64,000 nucleotides of DNA from Cucumis sativus (Eukaryota > Streptophyta > Magnoliopsida > Cucurbitales > Cucurbitaceae): contig NC_026657.2 in NCBI RefSeq assembly GCF_000004075.3, positions 11,656,001 through 11,720,000 of the forward strand. The letters run 5' to 3'. The notes under the pieces are model-generated. The model ran no database searches. It saw nothing but the letters and a program-made list of their open reading frames with translations, and had not been told where the DNA came from. Positions 1-13,727 of the stretch are shown here, in pieces (within the stretch, counting starts at the first letter, position 1; each line of letters starts with the position of its first letter). Made by a program: the position numbers and the translations under genes.

Positions 1-3000
1 CAATTATCCTCCGTGCAAGGGACACCTGCTTGCCGACCACGAAGATGAATGCTTTTCCTTTTCCTGTAGCACCTCTGGCAGTTCTCCCAACACGGCGGAC
101 ATACTCGCTAGGATCACGAGGGAAGTCAAAGAGTATGACGTGATCCACATTTGGAAAATCAATTCCACGTGATGCCCTGTTAATAGTTTTGAAAAATATA
201 TTTTTCTTAAAATATTGCTCATTCAACATCCTTCTATGAAAATTGAAGTCTTCTGACGTCTAATGTATTATCATAAAGCACATTTCCATCTGATTGACTG
301 AATTGTGCATTTAGGTTTTAGCAACAAATGGCATGACTAAGTACCCTCTATGATAATAGAAAAAGATGGAAGGTTGTGCTAATTACAGTTGAGCTAAGCT
401 CTGGTGCATAAATAAGTACTTATTCTTTTTGACAATTCCTCTGTCCAGGTTAAACAAGAACAAATGTTTCTTTGTAGGTCTTCGTCCTTACATGGAAATG
501 GGAAACATGATTTCTTGAAGGAAGATGAAAAAAACTGGAACCATTGTGACGGGTCAGAAACTGAAGTGAAAATTAACAGAAATGCTACTAACATAGCCAA
601 TAAGAAAATAAAATTACAAATTTTCGAGACTTTCAAGAGGTTTGGATTGTTCCCAAACCATTCCTAAAATCAGCGCCTTAAGCCGCTTTAACCTATTGTA
701 ATGACAAACAAATTCCTTACCCAATTCTACTTTTTACACTAATAATATTTCTGACATGTTGAATTAAATGATAACTTTAATTCAATCTTATTAATTACTT
801 GTTCATCTTAAACGGTTTCAACTAGAGTATTTCTTCCAAGAAAAGAATCTAGATTCTCAACCCAATATATAGTTTTTCCCATGTCCTTTTGTCTTTTTCC
901 TGTGAGTTTACTCTTTCCTCTGTCTTTTGTCATCTTATCTGGCTCCAGAAATCGCACTTCTAGGTTCAATTGATTGGAGAAAGTTGCAGAATGATTCGGG
1001 TGCTGAATTGGAGACAAACTCCTAAGACTATTGTTATCAAATCACATGGCGTTGACAAAATTTCCTTATTATATATGTGATTCTGTTGGAAAGATGGGGA
1101 TTATTTGTTTCAGTATTGTCCTATTCTGGTTTCTCATGAAACATATAGTTTAGTCTTTACAGATCCCATAAGGTAAAACCATGTATTCGAACTACCAATG
1201 GAGGTTGTTTTTAATTTAAAGGCAATTAGTAGGAAAAAAGCTCTTAGCGATTGAGAGAATGTTTTGGCCATTTTGTACTATGTTGTGGAATAGTAAAAGT
1301 ACCTATCAGTGCAAACCAAGAACTTGGATACTTGGTTAGAATGAGAATTGGTAAATGCCTCCATATTTGCCAGCCGTGACTCTCTTGCTAGGGCAGCATG
1401 AAATGGAAAAACTTGCAAGCGGCTACCTTTTTTATCAAAACGCTGCAATGCATTTTCAACTTTTCTACATGTCTCAATCTGCAAAATTCAACGACCAAAC
1501 TAACATAAGAGTAAAAACTTTGGAAATTTTGGAATTTTTCTAATAGTTATTATGTTCCTTAGTCAAAAACAAAACAATATTGATTGAGAATGGACCTGAG
1601 AGTCTATTCAGCATTCTCAAATAACATGAAAAACTACATCCGCAAAGTAAAGTTACAAAAATAGAAATACGGCCAGTATCTTAGTGTTCTATTTAGCAAT
1701 TATTGTTTGACCTTACTTGAAATCTACTCATCAAATCAAATGCAGAAAAATACCGCCTAACCATCTTCAAAAGGTTGGAAGATCCCTATCCTTTTGAAGC
1801 TTACAAATCCCAAATTTCCCACAGAATTTTACGCATTACCAAAAACAAACCCATGTTGGTTTTAAGAATTAAGCATTCTCCAGAATCTTGTAGATTCCCA
1901 CTGAATTCTTAAGACCTTCCTGGGCACCCCAAACAATCTATTTGTCTCAACCGTTATTTTAAAATTCAAGTTTGCTCTTCTAGTTCCATTAGTTGCATTG
2001 CAAGAGAACTCAAAAAATTGAAAGGAAATAAAGTGGCTAGCCTTGCCAATCCAAAGCAATTAAAATTGACCTCTTCTTGAGAAACTATGCATCCTTGTAT
2101 AATTCTCCCAAGACACCCTTATCTTCCACTTTCAACTATGGTGGAAAGTTAAATGTACCCAATCAACATACCTTGTTACAGAAAACAATAGTTTTCAAGA
2201 CTGGAGTTCCTTCTGCAATCTGCAAGAGGGCATCTTTCTTATTCGAGAAAGCAGCATCCGGTGTTTTGTGCTGCTCATCTTCACCACTACAATCTACAAG
2301 AACCTGAAAAAGAATCAACATCTCGTCACTTTACATTAACTGAAAAGGCTTGATATCATTCTACATTTCTTCAATGAGAAAAACATGAATGAGCCAAATT
2401 AGACTGATCCATAAATAGATTAGAAATTTCCATTTATATCCTGCTCTTACATGCACTACTGAGACATTGGTGAGCCACCTTCAGATGAAACAATCCAGCA
2501 TTATTCCAAACAAATTGTGTGGGTTGAAAACAATAATATTAATGAATTTTTTCTTCTTTTTTTTTTAAAAAAAATCCTACTTATGTCCCTCCCCTCCCAC
2601 TCCCCTGAACTCCCATCTCCTCCTCCAATTGTTTTGAGTGGTCTGTGAATAGCTAAGAAGTAGAGACACTTTTTTGGCTAGACTGACACTCCAGCACTTC
2701 CTGGACACATATCGGACACTAAACGGTTAGAAACTAGTTGCACAAAGTCAAAAATAAAAACAACGTTTGTTAAACATGCATCAAACACTTCTCTCAAGTC
2801 TATCTTAAATTTTTAAAAGATGACGTGTCACATTGTCCTTGTCGTTTCCTATTGGCTATCGGTGTTTCTCATAGTAGACGTGCTTTTTAGGTTAATAGAT
2901 AGAATTTTCTATTTGTATTCTTGAGATATTAGCAAGTCACCTTAAGTTATTAACTATTCATAATAATATTAACATTAGAATTTTAAGAAGAAATAAAACG

Positions 3001-6000
3001 AGAAGAATTGTAAATACAAATCTTTTTATACAGGGGAAATACCATTTACAGATAAGAAAAAAAACCACCATTGTGAATAGAAATATTAGGAAATCCAACC
3101 ATAACATGTGTGGTTTATAGTTTATACTTCCTCAAGTTTTAAGAAATGAAGAAGTACACTGATCTTTTATTCCTGTTCAACAAGGGACAATACACCTTGC
3201 AAAACCGGAGAGATTGTCTGACAAGATAAGTACTAATGCACCAATCATCTCCTCACACACACATACACAAAGCAATCATTTAAACTGCTGCAATGGAAAG
3301 GCCAGAAGCAACTTTTTCACACAATCAGAGCATTCAGAGCTCCAAAGGAACACAATAATTTACCAATTTTCTATATGCAGTATCAATAAAACATAATTTT
3401 AGTTTATCAATCTCTGATTGCTCAGGAAAAGTATAAAAAAGATGAACTGATATTAATTAAAGACTAACCTCCTCGAGGCTAGGACTTATTCGGTGAACTC
3501 CAGGTCCCATGATCACTTCACAATCAGGAAAGTTTTCTACTAATGTATTATATATGTCAACTGGTAACGTTGCAGTCACAAACAGATATTGAGTGTTAAC
3601 AGGTGCAGATTTCATTAAAGACCGCAATGCAACTTCAAAGTCCTCATCATTGAAAAGGATATCTACCTCGTCCATTACAGCACTGTAGCACAAGGTTGTT
3701 CGAGTATTAGTACAGGCATAACATAATATAAATAACTTTTCTAACAGAAGGCAGGAAATAATTTCACTGGGGAGGCAGGTAGGAGTTAGAAAAATCTTCA
3801 ACGAAGTCTGGAGCAAAAATACTCAATGATACCAGCATAGCTGGTTTATTAATATGGATCAAGGTCAGCCACTAAGAGGCTTTAACTGATTCATTATCTG
3901 AATAGCATATTGAATATAATATTGAAATGTATTGTGATATCAAACTCAAGGACCTCATGAGACATCAGACAAGTATCCTGTGTTTTTTGTTCCATCTTTT
4001 CTGATCCTTTTTATACTCTAATATGGATGTTTCCTCTGTTCAGTATCCAAACAAAATAAACACCCTCATAAGCATAAAAACATACTATGAAGAATGACCC
4101 AGCTAGAGGGGCTGAAACTGCACAAACTATTCACTACTTCACAATAATATATAAATTTTCAGCAAACAAGCACACGATACATATATTTAACTAAGAATCA
4201 GAATATAAATATCAAAGTTTAGAACAGTTTTCTGCTACTGTGAAATTAATCATATGTTTTTGTATAAATAGTATTCGGAATGAAAATTTTCAGTTGGATA
4301 AATTATCAAAATTAAAGAGATTTATAATGCAACATTAAACTTAACTAGAACATAAAATAAATATGTCAACTTGAGGCTTCGATAGTTAAGAATATCCTAT
4401 CCTAAGATGTAGACAATGCCTTGACAATGGATCTTAGCATTGTTCTTTGTCGTTCACAATTTATGTATAGGAGTTCTCCAGAGTTGAAAAAATGAACAAT
4501 ATTCACCTTCCCCATTAATTTAGGCTGGAAGCTTCTACCAGTTTTATTGGGGAAGGGACTCCTTGTCCCTTAGCCCAGTAGGCTGCATTTGGTTGGCCTC
4601 TTTTTAATGAATCCTTTCTCCTTTCTTAACCATAATAATAATAATAACCAATAAATAAAAATTATGGTTCCAAATAAATTGATAAATCATGGAATTGTTC
4701 ACCAATAGCAATAATACTTCGGCTCTGATGTGATGTGTACATTTAATATCTTGAACTGAAAGAAAACTGCTCGATCAAGTTAAAGAAATTTCTTACTGTG
4801 TCAAAATCAATTAGGACCTACAATTGAAAATAAAAGGAGACTCAATAGAAAGTAACAAAAGGAAAGAAAAAAAGAAGTTTTAGAAGAACAGGATTACCAT
4901 CTTAGATTTGATAACAGCAAGAAGCCTTCATTTATTAGAAGCATCAAACGACCAGGAGTTGCTATTAGAACATCAACACCTTCTTGTAGATTATCAAGTT
5001 GAGTTTTCTGCCGGAAACCGCCTGTCACGACCATAGACCTAAATGGCACCCCAAATTTTGAAATGGATCGGCAATTACTCAAAACCTGTGAAATTCACAT
5101 TGACGTCAAACTTTAACCTCCCAATGAAAAAAATACTGACACAAATCTTTTAATTTTAAACGAAGCAGAATTGGTTATTGGTGCCTACAGGGTCGATTTC
5201 TGTGATTTAGTACCTCATGAACGCTTTTAAGTTACTAGATATGCTAATATTTTTTCCATTTCTTTCAATACATAAGTCTCTGTTAGAGGCTAGCCATGAG
5301 AAAATGCAGAATAGTCTGCTTCCCATTGTTCCATAACATGAGAGAGTTAATTTGGAAGTTATTCATTTCAAGTATTTAAAGTATTTCTCCAGTATTTGGA
5401 TTTTTACTACATAAAATTCATAGATCTAAATGAAATGGCAAACTCTCGTTAACATGAAGCACAATTTGGTTGTTAGTTCATAACAGAAAATGCGTCCATT
5501 CAAAAGTGAATTTACTGAAATAATCAACCAATTAATACATTAAGATAAAAAATGATAAAAAACTGAAAACATTTTGAAGAAGAAAACTGAAAATAATCAA
5601 CCAATTAATACATTATGCTTCTAATAACGTGACAATAGAAGAAAACTGAAAACTTTGAAGCACTCTTAGTTGCTGCAAGAATAATCAACCTGAGAAGCCA
5701 ATTCTGCAGTTGGCACAATGATAACAATTTGGGGACTTTTTGAAGAAGATTTTTGATGTCCTTCAAGTTCTTCCTGTCTCAGACGCTGGATCAATGGTAC
5801 AAGATATGCTAATGTCTTACCAGATCCACTTTGATCAGAAATTATACAACTCTTTCCATCAATGACTGATGAAAATGCCTTGGCCTGCCATTATTTATTA
5901 TTCATATAGAAGCACATGTAAGCACTGTGATCATTGCTTTTTGTAGCAAAATAAGATACCTTTTTTCTGGTTAAAAGATTGGAAACTGAACAAATCAAAT

Positions 6001-8054
6001 CTTCATTTCACCATATTATTTTAGTATTCCATGCTTCATGTAAGATTCTAAATCTTTTGTCCATACCAAGCTCGTTTGGTCCATTTACTTAACAGGAAAG
6101 AGAATAGCACACATACACACACAAAAAGAAACTCAATACATGATCAAAAACTTCAAACTTGCATGGTCTTATGCTCGTTCAGACCAAATTTAAAATAAGA
6201 CCTTTCTTCATTCCTCCTAAATTCCAAACAACATTAGTGGTCAACCTTTTCACTCATGAAAACTTTAACTAATCCACCTATGAAATTCATTTCAATCTAA
6301 TTTAGAATACAAGAAATTCATTCCAAACAACATTGGAGGACAACATTTTCTCCAGACTTTATGAAACATTTAAACAAGAGTAAATACAAGAACAAATATA
6401 TTGTAAATTTCACAAATTACGAAATAACACAGGATACCAAGAGACAGGATATAGAAAATAACAGCTTCTCTAAACACTAAGTTTTATATATTAGTGCACA
6501 ATGATGCCAATAAAGACTAACCATTAAAAAATAAGGTGGCTTTGAGATAACTAATGAACTGTCATCCAAGAGCAAGTCTGACATCCACCAGTGAAAGTAG
6601 AAGCAAACTTGGCCCTTCACCAAAGAGATCTAATTTGTTCATGACACAAACTCTAGACAACCCCAAAGAGCTATAACCTAGCAACCTTGGATAAGGAGTG
6701 TGCCTCAAAAGATAGACTAAAGAGAAACAGCAAGGAAAAGGGCACCACAAACGTATGTGGCTTGAGTCAATAAATGAGATGGCCAAAAAATCTGATACAT
6801 CTTTTAAGTATGAAATTGTGGCAGTTATCATAACAAATCTACATTAAGTTCCAGAGAAATGTTTTTTCACTCATGGAAAGCAGGAGCATAATTCTATTTA
6901 TGTCATACATCTTGTACCTGAATCTGTGATGGCCTAACGAAATTCTGCCTCCTCAATGATTCAATCATGTATTCAGAGCACCCAAGTTCTTTAAATGACT
7001 TTCGGCTATAAAAGCCCTTCTCGGAGGAAATTTTCTGTTGTTTATGCTCAGTTGGTTCATATTCAGAACCATAGGGCCCCCTAGACCCCCATCCTCGGAA
7101 GTAAGAACCAGAACCTGACGAAACTAATGGCTCAGATCTTGATAAATTGGGGGCAGTTGTTTGATGTCTTTCTCTATCTTGTAGTTCAGATGGTCTTGAA
7201 TTTTTTTCTACATTTCTCAAGGCATTTATCCTCTTCTTTTCTCCCATAGTTTTAACTTTAGAGCGTGGATAATCAGATATATGAGGTGACCCATCTTCAG
7301 GAGTTGGTTTACGGACATCATTTCTTAATTCTTCGTTTGTCCTTGAACCTTTCGTCACTATTGCCTTAACTTTCTGAGTTTTCAATCTTCCAAAGCTTCC
7401 AATAGAAATCCTTTTACGCATTCCTGAAGTCTTAGTATCTGCTTATCAGAAAAATCTCAGTTTGAACTTACAGATGAATATAACAAGGTTCTCTAACGTA
7501 AAACAATTGGTAGTAATGATGAAATAAACACCACAAATTTCACTTAATTTAAGAGCTTCGATCAGATTACATACAGATTAGCAAGAAACAATTAGGTCAA
7601 GAACTCGCATCCTTTAGAACAATACAGAGATAAATTACAGGATAAAATCCCAGCAAACATATATCATCCGTCTAACACAGAAATAACTATCATATTAAGC
7701 TAAACCATAAAACAAATTAACGACAACTCTACACATAACGAAAATTAAGTCAAAAGAGTTAAGAGAAGCACCTTCATCATCAACAGTCTCATCTCCATCG
7801 TAACGCAATTCCTCCGAGGAAGTAACAGTAAAGTCATCCTCGTCAGTAAGCTGGTAAACTCCAGCAGAATCCACCGATTTACGAGCATAACCAGCAACTA
7901 CACAACCACCAACACTCACTAACTTGTTTGTAGAAACTGGGCGTATAGACTGGCTCAGAAACGGCGAGCAGAGGCATTGGCGTCCTAAGTAGCACGATTC
8001 GAGGGTCCGAGAGGTCAGAAAGTTGGCCGGAGTATGGATGGGAACTCTGGCCAT
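1..8054 (-). CDS. RH50: DEAD-box RNA helicase, plastid RH50 type (3' end outside window)
   Basis: Eight exons are placed on the minus strand: 8054-7772, 7438-6918, 5884-5690, 5085-4898, 3682-3469, 2303-2172, 1478-1303 and 176-1. They join in frame for about 628 residues, and the C-terminus runs off the window. Residues 1-60 resemble a plastid transit peptide, followed by a charged low-complexity region. The helicase core shows a Q motif (FVRPSQIQ ending near 268), motif [10 protein letters not shown] (284-292), Ia PTAELASQ (326-333), TGG (354-356), TPGR (376-379), DEVD instead of DEAD (400-403), TAT instead of SAT (432-434), then FCNK, SRGID and VGRTARG in the RecA2 lobe. This pattern matches the RH50 subfamily, known in Arabidopsis as a chloroplast 23S-4.5S rRNA maturation factor. 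The ATG at 8054 is the first in frame and begins the transit-like region. Family assignment is firm; the plastid role is inferred from the family. Confidence 0.93.
5521..5690. repeat. Short imperfect repeat in an RH50 intron
   Basis: The stretch containing 'aatcaaccaattaatacatta' without its last base occurs at about 5521 and again at about 5593, with a shorter 'aataatcaacc' near 5681. The spacing is about 70 bp. It looks like local intronic duplication and has no coding sense. Confidence 0.5.
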
Positions 8055-9252
8055 TGCCGGCGAGCAGCGGAGAGACGGTGGATTTAATATATACACTGTA
8101 TATCTTCTTCTTGAAATGGGGTTTGGATTGGAAATTTGGAAACAACAATGGAATTGCAAGATAATCTGAAACTCAAAGAAGCAAAATGGAATGAACTTCT
8201 AGCTGCCGGTGAGAAGTTAGAAGAGGATATCTCAGATATTGCAAAATTACCGTAATGGCGCCAACGAAACCATCGGGTAAAGTGACAAAATTGCAAAAAC
8301 AACCTTAGAATATGACAATAATTGTAATTATATCCTAATTGGATCATTTTTTAACTTATGATAGTTATTGAAATTATACCCTTAGATGATAAAAATTAAA
8401 CCCTCTAACTCGTACAATCATGCAGTTTAACAATCACGTTGTAACATTGTCTTAAAAAACGTGCGTTAATACAACTTTTAAAAGTTATGAGTTATAATGT
8501 CAAAGATATTAAACTACGAGATAAATGCGAAATCTAATAAATCAATGATAATATAAAAAGTGGGTCTCATTTGATTGTTGTTTACTCGTGTTTTTCCTAT
8601 TTATATTAATGTGAGACTCACTTCTAAATATGTAATCAAAAAATACAAATCGATCAACGAGCAAATGATAATCAATCTGATTGCATTTGAACATTGTGAA
8701 TTTGTCACATTTATTAGTACTATTATTGTTATTGTTAGATTAACCCTCAACAATAAAATGTGACAAATTCATAATTCTAAATAAAGCATAATAAAAAAAT
8801 CATTCAATTATGTTTGCAAGAAATGTTATTTGCGTTTTTCAAATATAGCGTTATGAACCAAAATATAACAAAGTTTTATATATATCATTTGATATATCTC
8901 AGTAAATTTTGTGAGTGTCTATCAGTGACAGTGACACAATTCTATTTATTAGTGATTATAACATGAAATTTTATTGTAATTTGTAAACAATTTTGACATT
9001 TACAACAAATTTTCATTATGGATTGACAAATGTGATCGTGATTAAATATTAAAAAAAGTTGGATTGTATTTTTATTATTATTATTATTACATATTTTTCT
9101 AATACATAGATTAGGGTTATTTTTCCGTAATTAGTTATGTGTCAATCCCGCTCAAAATTTAATGTAGAAAAACTATTGCCCAATGTAGATAAGGCAACCC
9201 CAACTCAACTACAAAACACAATCAAATCCTCGACGAGAGAAGCAGGGCAACA
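8055..9252. other. Divergent intergenic region between RH50 and RPL18
   Basis: This 1.2 kb AT-rich spacer separates two start codons that point away from each other, so it should hold both promoters. It contains a short foldback at 8698-8770. I see no gene in it. Confidence 0.7.
8698..8770. repeat. Small inverted repeat (foldback)
   Basis: An 18-base arm, gaatttgtcacatttatt at 8698-8715, is repeated inverted at 8752-8770 with one extra base. The loop is about 36 bp. The structure resembles a MITE core or a chance foldback; no clear target-site duplication was identified. Confidence 0.6.
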
Positions 9253-12200
9253 ATGGCTTCAACCACTGCTCCTTGTTCCTTCCTCCGCACTTCCTTTCTA
9301 ACCGTATCTTATTCACAGAACATTCTCAACCGTCCGCACCTTCATTTTCCGCCTACTACTTCAAGTTCCGGCCGTCACTCTCTTGTTGTTGAAGCCAAGG
9401 CTACGACCAGACGAGAGGACCGCACAGCTCGCCATTCTCGAATTAGGAAGAAGGTAATTCCACCCTCTAATTTGGGTCAATTTTAAATGTTGTGCTAATT
9501 CATCCTTTCTCTTGTTCAACATTGTTCTTCTCTACCTTGAATACTTTTAGAGGTTGGCTGGAAATGGAGGGGGTCTTTTGATTATTCTTGCAATGGATGT
9601 ATCGGGGTTTCATTTTATCACCCTATGTTATGTGCTAAACAATTGTTAGTGTACTTCCCTTTGGATATTGTTTCGTTTTTTTTTTTTTTTTTTTTTTTTG
9701 ATAGCTTATCAATTCATTGATTTTTTTTTTTTTTCTTCTCTTTTTAGTTTAGAAGTTCTGGTTAGACTACCTAATAGGTTACTTCTTTCTTAGAACATTG
9801 CCACTACTTCGTTACACAAGTTATGAGTTTCTGAAGATTGAGGGAAAAAGGGAACAGAACAAAGAAATTGTTATTTGTCATTGCTGCGAGTCAAAACTTC
9901 AAAATAGAATTAATATATTTTCAAACGATAGTCTTCATAGCTGTAATCAAAACTTGTTTCGTGATAGGATCTGCTAAGATTTACATTTCTCTCCTTTGGA
10001 ACTCAGATGACTTGAAAGTAGATTTATTTGTTGGAGAAACCAAAATCCTTAGGAAGAAGTAACTTGTACAAGGAATAGACAGGCAACAGGAGGTTGGACC
10101 CCAGAACACAAAATACGAAAGATATCCCCATTTTATATGTATGTTAGTTAAGAAATAAGCCTCATATGTGGAACCACAACTAATTACTACGGAAATGGTG
10201 AGATGGTGATCGCCCAGAGCTGGAGGCCCAATATGTTACTAGAACACCAACCCTTCAATTATCAATGTTGAGCAAAAAAAACAGGGTTACTATATGTTCC
10301 AGCGTGAGTGTTGAATCTAATGCTACCATTGTACAAAGGAATATGTCCTTTTTCGGATCTTTAGCACTGTAATTCTCCAGTAATGGGACAGGGTAGCATT
10401 ATGCATAGGACTTCAGAGACATGAAAAGAGCAACAAGGTAATGCTCAGTGGAGAAAACATTGTTGAAAGCATTTCCTTGAACCCTACTAAGTTACCCAAT
10501 TATATGCTCGAACTATATTCTGTGTTCCACTGTTATTCATGTGGAAGGTACGTGCAGCATGCACAGAACAGGAGGATCACGGCACATGCACCTGCATACA
10601 ATATGAATCAAGTTCATGCATCCAGTGGATGACTAGTTTCAAATCTAAATTTTCCTTATCCATGGAACTAAGCACAGAAACTTGCCCAATATTACTAAGG
10701 AGATCCAAATGGAAGATAAACTTCAGTCAGTCAGCCATCTTCAAGGAAATTTGCACTAGGACTTCCTACGGTTGTGGTGATTGTGTGAGCTTTAGTAGGT
10801 TTAAGTTCAAATGGAAGGTTTTGTTCTAAAGATTCAAGCTACTGGATAGAGTTAATTGACACTATTTCTATGAAGCAAGGATTTAGTTGAACATTTAGAG
10901 AGCTCTGTTGACCTTGATGAGAGGAAAGAGAATAAGAGAGCCAGAGATTGGTGAATCAGTCATTATCATTGAGGGAGCATGTGAGACTGACACTTTTTTT
11001 TCATTACTATTGATGCGGACAATGTTGGGAAGCATTTTTCTGAATCCTTGTGGGTTGGATTTTGATTTCAGCTTTCTTGCATGTTCACTGTATCCCTAGT
11101 TATAGAATCTTGGTATTGATGGTTTTGGAAGGCTGACTAAGCGAGGGAGGTTGCTTAGGTTGTACTTAACTAGGGCAAATCGGAACAAAACACTACATGC
11201 TTGACCTGCATATGACACTTGGGACGATAGCATTTCCATTCTGCCATAAGATCTGTCTTCAACTGAATTTTTTTAAAATACATTTAGAATGGTTAAATAA
11301 AGTTAATAGGATTTTTAATGGGAAGTATATCCTCCCGCTCTAACTCAAAGATTTATGGATAATTCTCTTTATTTAAACATCTGAACGTAGTACATGATCA
11401 GTTGAATCTTTTTAATCTTCCTTTTTTCATACATCTGGATCCCTTCAGAACTGTTCTGGTTTACAATTGTTATCTTTATAATAGCAAATTGATCCTTGCG
11501 GGTATAGATGGTAGATACTAAAGTACAGTTCACCTGTACAATCATCTTTTGTCTTAGGTTGAAGGAACAACGGAGAGGCCAAGGTTATCTGTTTTCCGTT
11601 CGAATAAGCATTTGTATGTACAGGTTATCGATGACTCCAAGATGCATACGCTTGCTGCAGTTTCTACAATGCAGAAATCAATCTCTGAGGGGTTAGACTA
11701 CAGTGCTGGCCCTACCATTGTGAGTCACTATAACTAAGAATTAGTTGATTGATCTACTGATGTAGATATATATGTGTATGCGTGTGCAGATATATATATA
11801 TATATTGGTCCTATGGTAATCTTTAGCTTTCATCCACCCTTTTCCAAACTTTGTTCCACTGGTTTGATGTCTATGTAGATCTTCATACATCTACTAAATA
11901 AGAGAGCATCCATTAATTTGGTCAGACATCCTGAGAGATTTGATTACTGAACTTGAATACATAAATGAAACAGCAAAAGAAAAGAAAAACAAAACTATAA
12001 ATGCCAAGACCAATAGCTAGTCTTTAAAGGAGCATTAAGTTTAGTTATTGTACAAAGCCTTACTTGAATAGATGAGTTCTATCTGTATGTCAACAAATTA
12101 AACTTTTTAGTCTCTAAAGGCTAAATTTGAAAAAGTTTGTCTTACTTGTCAGTCATTCTATTAACACTGCTAATCAACCTAAGACGTGACAAAGACTGGA

Positions 12201-12457
12201 TAGAATTACAAGCCCAAGTTAAAGGATGAAATTAAATTTAGAGACCAAGTAGATGTCTTGATCGAAGCAGAATTCTTATTATTATGTGGATAATATGATT
12301 GTTACAGGAAGTGGCAAAGAAAATAGGGGAAGCGATTGCAAAATCTTGTTTGGAGAAAGGAATAACAAAAGTTGCATTCGATCGCGGTGGATATCCATAC
12401 CATGGACGAGTAGAAGCACTTGCTGATGCGGCTCGTGAACATGGCCTTCAATTCTGA
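9253..12457 (+). CDS. RPL18: Plastid 50S ribosomal protein L18 (uL18c)
   Basis: Three exons, 9253-9453, 11558-11719 and 12308-12457, encode 170 residues. Residues 1-50 are rich in Ser, Thr and Pro and look like a chloroplast transit peptide. The mature part starts near [19 protein letters not shown] and continues with [20 protein letters not shown], the conserved uL18 start, and ends [20 protein letters not shown], the conserved uL18 C-terminal signature. uL18 binds 5S rRNA in the central protuberance of the large subunit. Length fits a bacterial-type L18 of about 120 residues plus a transit peptide. Both introns are GT-AG; the first is 2.1 kb, far longer than the coding sequence. The gene is head to head with RH50. 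Identification is firm. Confidence 0.95.
9677..9735. repeat. Two poly-T tracts in RPL18 intron 1
   Basis: Two long T homopolymer runs lie close together within the first intron of RPL18. They are simple low-complexity sequence. Confidence 0.8.
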
Positions 12458-13727
12458 GAATCCTTGTGTGTGTGTTTTTTTTCTTCATATCTTTTAGCTT
12501 GGTATTATGTAACAGTGCCATCATATGGGCTTATTTTCTGTTGATTAGACGAGAGTTGTAGTCGTTTGACCTGAAATTAAGAGGGAAATTATTTATTGAT
12601 TCATCTTTTCTTGGCATATCAATGTCTCTAGGTCAGTTTAACAAGTGTTTCAAACATTTAGATGATCTAAGTTCATATCATATCTATGTTACAGGAAGAT
12701 AGATGAAGCATAGATTTAAAACGAAATGTTTTTTAGTACAAATAAGGGATAGGGGATAGGAATCACGATACCTCTGGATTCTCAGCACGTATTAATGTCA
12801 ATTGAGTTAAATAATGTCAAAAGAAAATATTAATTTAAAAATAAGTTTTGTATTATTTATAACCTATAAATGCAAACTACTTGAACATGAACATCAATGG
12901 AAGATGTGGTTATTACCCTCTATCATTCCTTTTAAGATTGTAATATCTTACCCATAAAAAATTATATAATTTTTAAATTACAGTTAATATAATCAAATAG
13001 TGATATTTTAGAGTAAACATGAATTCAAGATTTTTTAAAATTAAACCTCTAACCTCAATGCAAACTTATGCTAATTGAATCATGCTCATTTTTTATGTAA
13101 CCAATGATGTCTAAATTTACGTTGAAATGATTAACAATTAACTTATTATTTTTTATAAAACAAGAAAAAAATAGTTTGTGAATATTTGAGCATTGCTTAA
13201 GCATACCTTAACTAATGTGGACAAATCCTTTTGTTCCTAAACATCACGATGTCAAAGAATTTTAGGTAAGTTGTTATCATGGATTGTATTCACAACCTCT
13301 TCTCTTATCACTCATCATCTCTAATTTGTCTTTCTTCCACAAAGCTTTTGTTAGTTCTACTCCTAACAATTTTAAGAATAAGAATCAAGCAAGTGTATAA
13401 CCACATTTTAAAAAGGATTGGAAGACCAAATAAATTTGTGATTTCAATATAGTATGTGTCACTCTTTTGACTTAATATTTGCTATATATTAAATGAAGAA
13501 GCCTGTGACAGTGTTGTGATATGATCTTTTGTCCCTGTGATATCACATATTTGTTTTCTAAATGGTTTTTTTTGTGCAATTTTTGTATGGGTGATTTATG
13601 ATTGGAATTGGAGGAATGAATAATAAATAACATTGAAATGTGATCAACAAAATCCTACAAAAACCCCATCATTGAAATTAGCATAGAGGTGATAGGGAAA
13701 AGAGAGAGAGGTGGGAGGTTTTGGACA
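12458..13727. other. Intergenic region RPL18-SMG9
   Basis: This spacer of about 1.27 kb is AT-rich and holds the 3' flank of RPL18 and the SMG9 promoter. A SINE-like box A/box B pair is visible on the minus strand at about 13035-13095. No other gene is seen. Confidence 0.6.
13035..13095 (-). repeat. tRNA-derived SINE-like fragment
   Basis: Read on the minus strand, the stretch carries a tRNA-like box A (gattcaattagcataag) followed about 15 bases later by a degenerate box B (agaggtttaattt). The same arrangement recurs elsewhere in the window. It is assigned by pattern only and the ends are unclear. Confidence 0.35.

Noticed and set aside
5521-5690. Repeated 20-bp word at about 70-bp spacing, considered as a CRISPR-like array
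   Set aside because: Only two good copies, in an intron of a plant nuclear gene; a local duplication is enough.
6562-6831. 89-codon frame in an RH50 intron
   Set aside because: Lies inside the intron between two firmly placed helicase exons and resembles no protein.
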